NCBI GenBank assembly: GCA_003246895.1
Contig: QKCL01000045.1
Span: forward strand, 1-33,209
Length of the DNA stretch: 33,209 nt
Reading direction: 5' to 3'
Source: Spirochaetota bacterium
GTDB taxonomy: Bacteria > Spirochaetota > UBA4802 > UBA5550
Positions 1-6,144 of the stretch are shown here, piece by piece (position 1 is the stretch's first letter; each line of letters begins with the position of its first letter). Both the position numbers and the translations under genes were made by a program. The notes under the pieces were generated by a model. It was not told where the DNA came from. It worked only from the letters and a program-made list of their open reading frames with translations, and searched no databases.

Positions 1-97
1 ATATTCCCATCTCTCTGGCTACTTCAGGAACACTCCGGTTCTCAGGAGGTAATACTTTACGCAACACTGATTCTTTCATCCTTCGACTGTATTTCAT
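1..97 (-). CDS. IS3-type transposase OrfA, N-terminal fragment (cut by window edge)
   Basis: Only the first 32 codons are in the window. The reverse strand starts with MKYSRRMKESVLRKVLPPEN and continues SVPEVAREMGI, the usual opening of the helix-turn-helix OrfA subunit of IS3-family transposases, which binds the element's terminal repeats. The ATG (positions 95-97) follows an AGGAG ribosome binding site at about seven bases. The rest of OrfA and the catalytic OrfB would lie to the left of the window, so it cannot be said whether the element is intact. The assignment rests on the characteristic N-terminus alone. Confidence 0.7.
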   Translation of the reverse strand, partial: MKYSRRMKESVLRKVLPPENRSVPEVAREMGI

Positions 98-139
98 AGC
101 TTTCTCCTAAATATTTTAGGCGACAACTATGTTGACACT
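1..139 (-). mobile_element. Edge of an IS3-family insertion sequence
   Basis: The transposase start at 97 is preceded on the minus strand by TGTCAACATAGTTGTCGCC (from about 139 inward), which could be the left terminal repeat. The opposite end and any target-site duplication are outside the window, so the boundary at 139 is an estimate. The low-GC sequence to the right of this point is the probable insertion flank. Confidence 0.45.
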
Positions 140-417
140 GAGGGCCTTCTGTTTCATTGGAATGTGTTTCGGGGTCTTCAAAATTGTGGGCCCACAGGTC
201 TGTTAGTTTCATGTTCCGGCAATTACTCTGTGTGTTTTGGTTTGCCATTTAAGTTGTAAAACTTCAAATATGTATTTCCTGACTATCCTGAACAGAGTGT
301 CAAAAAGAGTTCATCGATGTGTCGAAGGGCGTCACCATCATTTCTATAATGATATTGCCGCATGAACTACAAATCAATTTTTTTCGCACCAAAGGTCCAA
401 GAATTAACTCCGATCAT
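98..417. other. Gene-poor flank of the insertion sequence
   Basis: I see no convincing gene here. A short open frame on the minus strand starting at 248 (MANQNTQSNCRNMK...) has no ribosome binding site and runs into the presumed insertion-sequence end, so it could be the 5' stump of a gene interrupted by the insertion, or chance. Other short frames between 250 and 400 are broken by stops. The stretch is AT-rich like the genes to its right. Confidence 0.4.
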
Positions 418-1017
418 TCATTCTTTTCTATTTATACACGAAAATATTTTATTAATTGTAACAATAAATAATCCAAGGAATACAATCCCATAAATTACAA
501 TAAAAAACGGTAAAAATATCATGAACCAGGCGACTGAAAAGAAGCTTATTTCTAAATAAATTGGCAATGTATCTCTTTTATAATTTTTGGAAAAGACATA
601 TTTTCCAAAGTTAACACTGTACTTATAACAAGTTATATCCTGTACATCTTTTTCGTTATTAACTAAAGAAGTTTGACGAAAAAAGAACTCAGGTATATTA
701 TCACTATCAATATCATAAATTTCATAGTGGTTCCAGGATTCATCACCATAAATTTTCTGAACCAAATTACCATCTTTCCGGAATATCAAATAGACTCTAT
801 AACCTGAATGAATATTAAATTCATTATATTGTTTTTTGACTATTCGATTAACTGGAATTTTTTCATTTCTATATTTAATAATCAAATTTTTGTAAAGAGC
901 CGTTGATTGAACAGGCTCGTGAAACGTATTATATATTATAACAACAATTGGCAGTAGTGCAATTCCAAATATTACAAACAATAACCATATCTTAGATAAT
1001 AATTTTTTAGAGTTCAT
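418..1017 (-). CDS. Membrane protein of unknown function, possible immunity protein
   Basis: A 199-residue protein I do not recognise. Residues about 8-30 form one membrane segment and about 152-192 a long hydrophobic stretch able to form two more; the middle (35-150) is polar and contains an acidic DIDSDNIPE stretch, similar to the DxDxDG-type loops of calcium-binding repeats. The start ATG has a GAAGG ribosome binding site at about six bases. The gene is clearly more AT-rich than the metabolic genes further right, suggesting transfer. It lies 33 bp downstream of a fragment that looks like the end of a larger secreted or RHS-type protein, which is where an immunity gene for a contact-dependent toxin normally sits. 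That role is inference from position only. Confidence 0.55.
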   Translation of the reverse strand: MNSKKLLSKIWLLFVIFGIALLPIVVIIYNTFHEPVQSTALYKNLIIKYRNEKIPVNRIVKKQYNEFNIHSGYRVYLIFRKDGNLVQKIYGDESWNHYEIYDIDSDNIPEFFFRQTSLVNNEKDVQDITCYKYSVNFGKYVFSKNYKRDTLPIYLEISFFSVAWFMIFLPFFIVIYGIVFLGLFIVTINKIFSCINRKE

Positions 1018-1050
1018 ACAAAACCTTCATAAAATCATTTAATCTGCTAT

Positions 1051-1290
1051 TCACATATTAATTGATTTATTTTGACTATTACCCCATCTCTTTAATGGTT
1101 CACCTATATTTTTTTCAATCAAACCTCTCACTGACCCACTACCATTATTATAGTTTTCCCAATCTCCTTTCAGAACATTAATATCTCCATTACCTACAGC
1201 GTTCTTATTCTTATTGTATAAATTATTAGCCATTCGCTTAGGTGTGTGTACTCCCCCCATTTTCAAGAGATGTTTTAAGCAGAAACTATG
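1051..1290 (-). pseudogene. C-terminal remnant of a larger protein, possibly a polymorphic toxin tail
   Basis: The frame is open from a stop at 1291-1293 to the stop at 1051. The readable part begins MGGVHTPKRMANNLYNKNKN and ends with VRGLIEKNIGEPLKRWGNSQ and a short tail. No start codon with a ribosome binding site exists: the ATG at 1260 and the TTG at 1266 both lack one, so this looks like the detached 3' end of a longer gene rather than a small gene. Soluble, Asn/Gly/Lys-rich tails of this type, followed directly by a small gene, resemble the toxin tips of RHS or CdiA-like proteins. I cannot name a toxin family. It could also be a decayed phage or secreted-protein gene. Confidence 0.35.
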
Positions 1291-1509
1291 CTACCTTAAT
1301 TACCGAAGGGTAGTATCTATTTCTTCATCCCTTCCTTCCATTGCCTGCAATGGTCTCCGGCACACCCTTACCATGTATCTCCCCCATTTTTCAAGCTATT
1401 ATTTAACCATAACAAGAGAGCCCCCCCTTAAACATTTACACAAAATTTTCCATTTAATGTTAATGTTCCATCCCCTGTTTTTCGTTATATATACAAATGG
1501 AGGCTCCAT

Positions 1510-1956
1510 ATGGCAAGTGTTCAGCTTAACCCGGGATTCACTAACTTTTCAGGAAGGATGGGAAACATTGTCCTTTACCGTATAGGCACAGACATCTTTG
1601 CGCGCCGTTACGTTGTTCCCAAAAACCCCGACACTGTAAATCAGAGGGCAAACCGAAGCCTCTTTGCCTCGGCTATTAAGGCATGGCAATGCCTTCCCAT
1701 TGAGGAAAAGAACGGTTACAACAGAATCTCTTCAAAGAAAAGAAACTCCCGGAACGGATACTGCCTCTTCATCTCCATGTTCATAAAACAGAACTCTGTA
1801 AATCCGGAAGCCTCCAGCAAACCGGTAAAGGCTCTTCCCTCCGCTATTCCCGGTGTATACAAAGCCTTTACCTTCGATGCCTCTCCGTTAGGGGTTCGAT
1901 TCCGCTTCGATTCCGCCGGTGTCACGGAAAAAGCTGGCATAATACATACCGGATAG
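1510..1956 (+). CDS. DUF6266-like hypothetical protein
   Basis: 148 residues with a very good ribosome binding site (GGAGG seven bases before the ATG). The N-terminal half carries the hallmarks of a family of small proteins I associate with spirochaetes and Bacteroidetes: a glycine-rich GRMGNIVLYRIG start, RRYVVPKNPDTVNQRANRSL, an Ala-Trp segment (IKAWQCLP) followed by EEKNGYNRI, and GYCLFISMFIK, matching the family pattern NPDT..Q...R, AW..L, GYNLF. No function is known for the family. The C-terminal 50 residues look less typical and the protein ends early compared with what I recall, so a truncated tail is possible. A terminator-like hairpin follows about 135 bp downstream. Confidence 0.6.
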   Translation: MASVQLNPGFTNFSGRMGNIVLYRIGTDIFARRYVVPKNPDTVNQRANRSLFASAIKAWQCLPIEEKNGYNRISSKKRNSRNGYCLFISMFIKQNSVNPEASSKPVKALPSAIPGVYKAFTFDASPLGVRFRFDSAGVTEKAGIIHTG

Positions 1957-2286
1957 CCGAAAAATAGCTGCCTTAGGTAAAAAAACTGCTGACCTGAGAC
2001 AAACCCGCCATGGAAGGTGGATTTGAGGACGGCCGAGGACAGTCACGGAAGCGTCCGCAGGCCGGATATTATAGTTCATTCCAGTAAAAGGCAAGCCGCC
2101 CCAGGGCGTCTGACTGGGCGGCTTTTTTGCGCAGCTTTTTGTGTCGCTGACAAAAAGCTGCATTTTCACCCTCTGGAGTCTTGCAAAACTCCGGAACACT
2201 TTACATTCAGTGACATGATGTAATCAGAGAAACAGATCAGGAACCTGCACTGTGCCTGCACTTCCGCAGTTCAGGAGTTCAGAAGT
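1957..2286. other. Non-coding stretch with three hairpins
   Basis: No gene is supported here. Besides the terminator at 2093-2128, positions 2131-2142 (GCAGCTTTTTGT) and 2150-2161 form a perfect 12-bp inverted repeat with a 7-base loop, and 2172-2179 pairs with 2188-2195 (8 bp, one G-U) around an 8-base loop. The rest (for example 1990-2070) is GC-richer and shows a short echo of the upstream gene's end: GTCACGGA at 1920 recurs as AGTCACGGA near 2041. An open frame at 2017-2223 has no ribosome binding site and crosses the hairpins. Confidence 0.5.
2093..2128 (+). terminator. Rho-independent terminator after the DUF6266-like gene
   Basis: GCCGCCC (2095-2101) pairs with GGGCGGC (2116-2122) around a 14-base loop, flanked by AA and followed by TTTTTT. 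This is a classic intrinsic terminator on the plus strand. Confidence 0.8.
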
Positions 2287-2778
2287 TCACCTCTCCTTCC
2301 TTTTTAACCCCACTCTCCCCCATGCCATTAGCATCAGCCCGGCGAAGAAAAGTATTAAATGTGTGTAACTGAAGAACACAGACCTGCTGCGGTACTCAAC
2401 TGCCTTTGCGAGTATCATCTCATGTATGTCATGCCTGTAGTATACCAGAACCTCATCCCCGGGAGAAAGGCTCTTCACAAGCTCACCCGAAAGGAAGAGT
2501 GTGGTGCACACTGTTTTGTCATTCTCTTTAAACTCCTCCGAGGTCACACAGACCATGTCATCTGTCCTTGTGAGCCTGCCCTCGCCCACTGCGGTTCTCG
2601 TGAGCTTTGACTTGCCCTGTACCCGTGCCTTTATCTCCCTGCCTCTGGTCATGAACTGGTTTATATCGTATGAATGTATGTAATAGGCAATACCGGTAAT
2701 TATTCCCCCCAGTACAAGGAGAAGCCCCAGACCCTGTGTAAGGCATCCTCCGCCCTTTCTTCTGCATTTTCCCGACAT
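2287..2778 (-). CDS. DUF3592-like membrane protein
   Basis: 163 residues. A membrane segment near the N-terminus (about 12-34) and another near the C-terminus (about 132-152) enclose a polar middle of beta-type sequence with LSPGDEVLVYYRHD, the layout and the 'GDEVxVxYxP' signature of DUF3592 proteins, which are membrane-anchored and of unknown function. A basic N-terminus with two cysteines (MSGKCRRKGGGC) precedes the first segment. The ATG has GGGAG about eight bases upstream. It stands alone on the minus strand between two plus-strand genes. Confidence 0.6.
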   Translation of the reverse strand: MSGKCRRKGGGCLTQGLGLLLVLGGIITGIAYYIHSYDINQFMTRGREIKARVQGKSKLTRTAVGEGRLTRTDDMVCVTSEEFKENDKTVCTTLFLSGELVKSLSPGDEVLVYYRHDIHEMILAKAVEYRSRSVFFSYTHLILFFAGLMLMAWGRVGLKRKER

Positions 2779-2942
2779 GGCTCCACTCCCTTTTTCACAA
2801 TCTCTGCGCCCCTAAAACCATGATACTATAAAACATAATATATCCGTCCAATTCAAGGGCCTGCACTGAATTTATCCATGGACCTCTATTACATGAATAT
2901 ACACTCATCTGCCTCACCCTGTAAAACTGGTTGAAATTTCAG

Positions 2943-2959
2943 GAGCATGTTATATGCTC
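2943..2959. promoter_or_regulatory. Inverted repeat upstream of the PhzF-family gene
   Basis: GAGCAT (2943-2948) and ATGCTC (2954-2959) are perfect arms around a 5-base spacer, 25 bp before the start codon of the next gene. This could be an operator or a small mRNA hairpin; there is no independent support. Confidence 0.25.
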
Positions 2960-2984
2960 TCCACAACTGAACCGGAGGCACTTC

Positions 2985-3764
2985 ATGAAAATTTATCAGG
3001 TCGACGCATTCACAGATGTAGTATTCAGGGGCAACCCCGCTGCAGTATGCCCCCTTGCAGACTGGCCACAGGACACAATACTCCAGAACATAGCCATGGA
3101 GAACAACCTGTCGGAAACCGCCTTTTATGTAAAGAGAAACGGCGTCCATGAAATACGGTGGTTTACCCCAACAGTTGAAATAGACCTCTGCGGCCACGCG
3201 ACCCTGGCCTCTGCATTTGTCATGTTCAGTAAAGAGGGTTATGGAGGAGACAGAATTGACTTCATCTCGCCCAGAACCGGCGCCATTTCAGTTGAAAGGG
3301 AGGGAGATTACCTGACCCTTGACTTCCCCACAGACACTTTCAATTCAGCTGAACTGAATGAAGATCTCCTTCAATGCTTTAATACTGAACCTGTTGAAGC
3401 ATACAAAGGGGCATGGGACTACATGCTGGTATTTGAGAATGAAAAACAGATCAGGGACATTGTTCCATACATGGACAGAATCAGAAGCCTCAATGCCCGT
3501 GGCGTAATAGTAACCGCGCCGGGTGAGTCAGCCGACTTTGTCTCAAGATTCTTCGCCCCCCGTTCCGGAATAGATGAGGATCCTGTAACAGGTTCATCCC
3601 ACACAACGCTGACCCCATACTGGTCAGGGAGGCTTTCAAAAAATGAACTCACGGCAATGCAGCTCTCAAAGAGGGGAGGATTTCTCCGCTGTAAAAATGC
3701 CGGAGACAGAACCCGAATCAGCGGAAAGTGTTCCCTATACATGACCGGTGAAATCCACATATAA
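2985..3764 (+). CDS. PhzF-family isomerase/epimerase
   Basis: 259 residues counted from the ATG at 2985, chosen because GGAGG sits six bases upstream and because MKIYQVDAFTDVVFRGNPAA is the canonical N-terminus; an in-frame ATG at 2931 adds residues foreign to the family. PhzF proteins are cytosolic enzymes with two similar halves. Visible hallmarks are the general acid/base glutamate in NNLSETAF (Glu44), DLCGHATLAS at about 67-76 and GIDEDPVTGSSH at about 195-206, the active-site loop of the second half. The family includes the phenazine enzyme PhzF and many homologues of unknown substrate such as E. coli YddE; no phenazine genes are nearby, so the substrate is unknown. The next gene follows 23 bp later, suggesting one transcript. 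Confidence 0.88.
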   Translation: MKIYQVDAFTDVVFRGNPAAVCPLADWPQDTILQNIAMENNLSETAFYVKRNGVHEIRWFTPTVEIDLCGHATLASAFVMFSKEGYGGDRIDFISPRTGAISVEREGDYLTLDFPTDTFNSAELNEDLLQCFNTEPVEAYKGAWDYMLVFENEKQIRDIVPYMDRIRSLNARGVIVTAPGESADFVSRFFAPRSGIDEDPVTGSSHTTLTPYWSGRLSKNELTAMQLSKRGGFLRCKNAGDRTRISGKCSLYMTGEIHI

Positions 3765-3787
3765 AATAAAGCCCCGGTGAGAACACA

Positions 3788-4390
3788 ATGAAGATCATTA
3801 ACTTTCTCTACAGATACTGGCCCATAATTGGAATCACTGCAGTTCCGGTTCTTGCTGTTTACCTTTATATGAACCGGAACACAAACAGTGTCACTGAAAA
3901 TATTCTCACACTCAATCTGATATTTCTCTTTATCCACCAGTTCGAGGAGTATGTCTTTCCCGGACGCTTCCCCCGGATGCTCAACAGTGTAATGTTCAGA
4001 AGCGCCATTCCGGATTCATATCCCCTGAACCGTGTTTCGGCGTTTACTGTTAACGTCATAATGGGCTGGGCAGCATACGCAGGAGCCGTTCTTTTAAGCG
4101 ACTTAATGATCGCAGCAATAGCGGTAATGTCAGCGACCCTTGGCAATGCCTGTGCACATATTCTCCTCTTCAACATAAGGGGAAAAAGGCATTATAACCC
4201 GGGAATGGCAAGTTCGCTTCTGCTCTTTCTTCCGCTGTCGATCTATTTCTTTTACCATGCGGTATCACTGAAACTTGCTTCACCATTTGAATGGGCAGGG
4301 GGGCTTTCGCTGGGTATCATCATTGGCACAGGTTCCATTTTTCTGGCAATAGACTTTTTGAAAAACAAGAAAGGCCATGGATGGCAGTAG
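3788..4390 (+). CDS. HXXEE-domain integral membrane protein
   Basis: 200 residues, largely hydrophobic, with about five or six membrane segments. It carries the name-giving HQFEE motif (His50, Glu53, Glu54) at the end of the second segment, followed by a conserved downstream histidine (NACAHILLFNIRG) and YNPGMASS. This pattern defines the HXXEE domain, whose function is unknown; the paired His/Glu residues inside the membrane suggest metal binding or catalysis. It sits 23 bp behind the PhzF-family gene and probably shares its transcript. Nothing in the sequence shows a functional link between the two. Confidence 0.8.
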   Translation: MKIINFLYRYWPIIGITAVPVLAVYLYMNRNTNSVTENILTLNLIFLFIHQFEEYVFPGRFPRMLNSVMFRSAIPDSYPLNRVSAFTVNVIMGWAAYAGAVLLSDLMIAAIAVMSATLGNACAHILLFNIRGKRHYNPGMASSLLLFLPLSIYFFYHAVSLKLASPFEWAGGLSLGIIIGTGSIFLAIDFLKNKKGHGWQ

Positions 4391-4485
4391 AAACCGTGAC
4401 TCTTTTCTTATAAATAATAATTTCTTTATTTCTTATGAAGAAACAGATTCTATAATGAATTCATCAATTATCAGGGAGAGGCAAA

Positions 4486-5058
4486 ATGCTTGTTACATTA
4501 CTGAACGGAGAGAACAGCCCCGGTGAACTGGCAAATTATGCGGCCATTCTGGAGAACAGGTTCCGGGAAAGGAACCACGAAGTGCGCACAGTAAACCTTT
4601 CGGAGAAGATGATTCTGCCCTGCACGGGCTGTTTCAAATGCTGGGTAAAGACTCCGGGCAGATGCATAATCAAAGACCATGCCAATGAGATAAGTGAAAT
4701 GTTCATCAATTCTGATCTTATGGTTTTCCTTTCGCCTGTGGTTTTCGGCACATACTCCTCACAGATGAAAAAGTCCCTGGACAGAATGATCTGCCTCATC
4801 TCCCCCTTTTTCATGAAGATTGAAGGAGAGGTCCACCACCGGCCCAGATACAAAAAGTACCCGTCAATTCTCGCCATAGGCGTAATGGACATATACGCCT
4901 GCGAACATGCTGAGACTTTTAAAACAATAGTCAGGCGCAACAGCATAAACTTCCATGCACCTGCATGTGAAAGTGCTGTCTTTACAGATACCGGAGGCAT
5001 GGAAAGAGAAGCGTCTTTTATACTTGATAGGCTGGAGAAAGAACATGGTAAAAAATAA
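4486..5058 (+). CDS. NADPH-dependent FMN reductase / iron-sulfur flavoprotein family
   Basis: 190 residues with a flavodoxin-like fold: an N-terminal beta strand and loop (LVTLLNGENSPGELANYA) and a central VFLSPVVFGTYSSQMKKSLDR, the FMN-binding signature of this family. Cysteines 46, 49, 52 and 60 form CX2CX2CX7C, the compact cysteine motif of archaeal-type iron-sulfur flavoproteins, so a [4Fe-4S] cluster next to FMN is plausible. The ribosome binding site is AGGGAGAGG. Upstream, TTTCTT-ATG-AAGAAA (4429-4443) is an inverted repeat that could be an operator. The gene's end overlaps the start of a second flavoprotein gene by 14 bases, implying translational coupling. Likely role: electron transfer or reduction of an unknown substrate in the cytoplasm. 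Confidence 0.8.
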   Translation: MLVTLLNGENSPGELANYAAILENRFRERNHEVRTVNLSEKMILPCTGCFKCWVKTPGRCIIKDHANEISEMFINSDLMVFLSPVVFGTYSSQMKKSLDRMICLISPFFMKIEGEVHHRPRYKKYPSILAIGVMDIYACEHAETFKTIVRRNSINFHAPACESAVFTDTGGMEREASFILDRLEKEHGKK

Positions 5059-5725
5059 TGCACTGCTCCTAATTGGCAGCCCCAAAAAGAACAGGAGCAC
5101 ATCAGCATCCCTGGGAAGGTCCCTCATGGATAGGCTTCGTGGTTCCGGTTTCAGTACCCGTGAAATCAGCGGCAGGCCATATCTTGGATCCCATAAAAAA
5201 GACAATGAACTCATTGAGGCTTTCGAATGGGCTGACCTTGTTGTCTTCTCCTTTCCGCTCTATGTTGATACTCTCCCGGCGCCGGTCACAGCGGCACTTG
5301 AAATTCTGAAAGACCATGCGGACAGCAGAGGAAACCTCCGCAATAAAAGAATACTCGCAATTGTGAACTGCGGGTTCCCTGAAAAGGAACATAACATGTA
5401 TGCAATCGAGGTATTGAAAAACTTTGCAGCATACTTCGAAATGGAATGGGCAGGAGGATTCTCCATCGGCATGGGCGGAGTCATTGACGGCAAGTCCATA
5501 GAGGCCAGGGGAATGACTGCTCCCATAGCAGAAGCAATGGACCTCATATGCAGCTCAGTAATAAAAAAAGAATCTGTTCCGGAAATGGCATATTCACTCA
5601 TTGAAAAACCGCTCATACCCGGGAAGTGGTTATATACATTCATGGGTAATCTATCATGGAAACTTCAGGCCCTTAAAAACGGTGTTTTCTGCAGATTAAG
5701 ATCCCGGCCGTTTATTAAAAGCTAG
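5045..5725 (+). CDS. NAD(P)H-dependent flavin oxidoreductase, flavodoxin family
   Basis: 226 residues from the ATG at 5045, which overlaps the preceding gene by 14 bases and has GGAG eight bases upstream. The start ALLLIGSPKKNRSTSASLG is the phosphate-binding loop for FMN in flavodoxin-fold reductases, and WADLVVFSFPLYVDTLPAPV is the second FMN contact region. Unlike its partner it lacks a cysteine cluster. The last 40 residues (YTFMGNLSWKLQALKNGVF) are basic and partly hydrophobic, perhaps for membrane contact. The overlap with the iron-sulfur flavoprotein-like gene suggests the two act together, one carrying Fe-S plus flavin and the other flavin only. The substrate is unknown. Confidence 0.75.
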   Translation: MVKNNALLLIGSPKKNRSTSASLGRSLMDRLRGSGFSTREISGRPYLGSHKKDNELIEAFEWADLVVFSFPLYVDTLPAPVTAALEILKDHADSRGNLRNKRILAIVNCGFPEKEHNMYAIEVLKNFAAYFEMEWAGGFSIGMGGVIDGKSIEARGMTAPIAEAMDLICSSVIKKESVPEMAYSLIEKPLIPGKWLYTFMGNLSWKLQALKNGVFCRLRSRPFIKS

Positions 5726-5818
5726 TCCGGAAACAGAGGGTTCGTTTACTGCCGAAACACCTTATCGTGAAATTTAACATCCATGAAACAATCAGACACT
5801 AATTCCGCGCTTCTGCTC

Positions 5819-5847
5819 TTGACTTTGCATTTATATGCATAACAATA
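5819..5847 (+). promoter_or_regulatory. Possible promoter and palindrome before the Mop gene
   Basis: TTGACT (5819-5824) could be a -35 box with ACAATA at 5842-5847 as a weak -10, 17 bp apart. The spacer holds TGCAT (5826-5830) and ATGCA (5835-5839), a perfect inverted repeat that a repressor could use. It is not the known ModE site as I remember it. Confidence 0.3.
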
Positions 5848-5875
5848 CAAAAAAAACTACTTAAAGAGGTGCATA

Positions 5876-6085
5876 ATGGAAATAAGCGCTCGCAACAAGA
5901 TGAAAGGAAAAGTTACCAGTGTTTCAAAGGGAGCAGTCAATGCAGAAGTGACAATTCAGCTTCCGGGCGGTGACGAAATCGTATCGATCGTGACAAACTC
6001 TTCAGTTGAAAAACTCAAAATAGAAGTGGGAAAGGAAGCCTATGCAATAGTCAAAGCCTCCAATGTAATGCTCGGCGTTGACTAG
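5876..6085 (+). CDS. mop: Molybdate-binding Mop (molbindin) protein, single TOBE domain
   Basis: 69 residues, the normal size of a single-domain molbindin. The sequence MEISARNKMKGKVTSVSKGA followed by VNAEVTIQLPGGDEIVSIVT and AYAIVKASNVMLGVD is a full TOBE/Mop domain. These small cytosolic proteins assemble into rings that bind molybdate or tungstate and buffer it for cofactor synthesis. AGAGG lies six bases before the ATG. It is a single-gene unit between two intergenic spaces and ends before a strong hairpin. It is notable that a molybdate protein lies about 5 kb from a gene set resembling the Mo-Cu 'orange protein' system; the link is suggestive only. Confidence 0.9.
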   Translation: MEISARNKMKGKVTSVSKGAVNAEVTIQLPGGDEIVSIVTNSSVEKLKIEVGKEAYAIVKASNVMLGVD

Positions 6086-6092
6086 AAAGTTT

Positions 6093-6136
6093 TATGAAAA
6101 TCCTGTGATATTCACCAGTACCGCAGGATTTTCATA
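6093..6136. terminator. Hairpin between convergent mop and plsB
   Basis: TATGAAAATCCTG (6093-6105) pairs perfectly with 6124-6136 (13 bp) around an 18-base loop. It lies between two convergent genes and, with A/T runs inside the arms, can act in both directions, although a distinct T tail is missing. Confidence 0.6.
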
Positions 6137-6144
6137 AGCAGCCG

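Noticed and set aside
57-248. 63-codon minus-strand frame at the left edge
   Set aside because: It runs across the presumed insertion-sequence end and overlaps the transposase start; no ribosome binding site. At best the stump of an interrupted gene.
2017-2223. 68-codon frame after the DUF6266-like gene
   Set aside because: No ribosome binding site and it reads through a strong terminator and a perfect hairpin.
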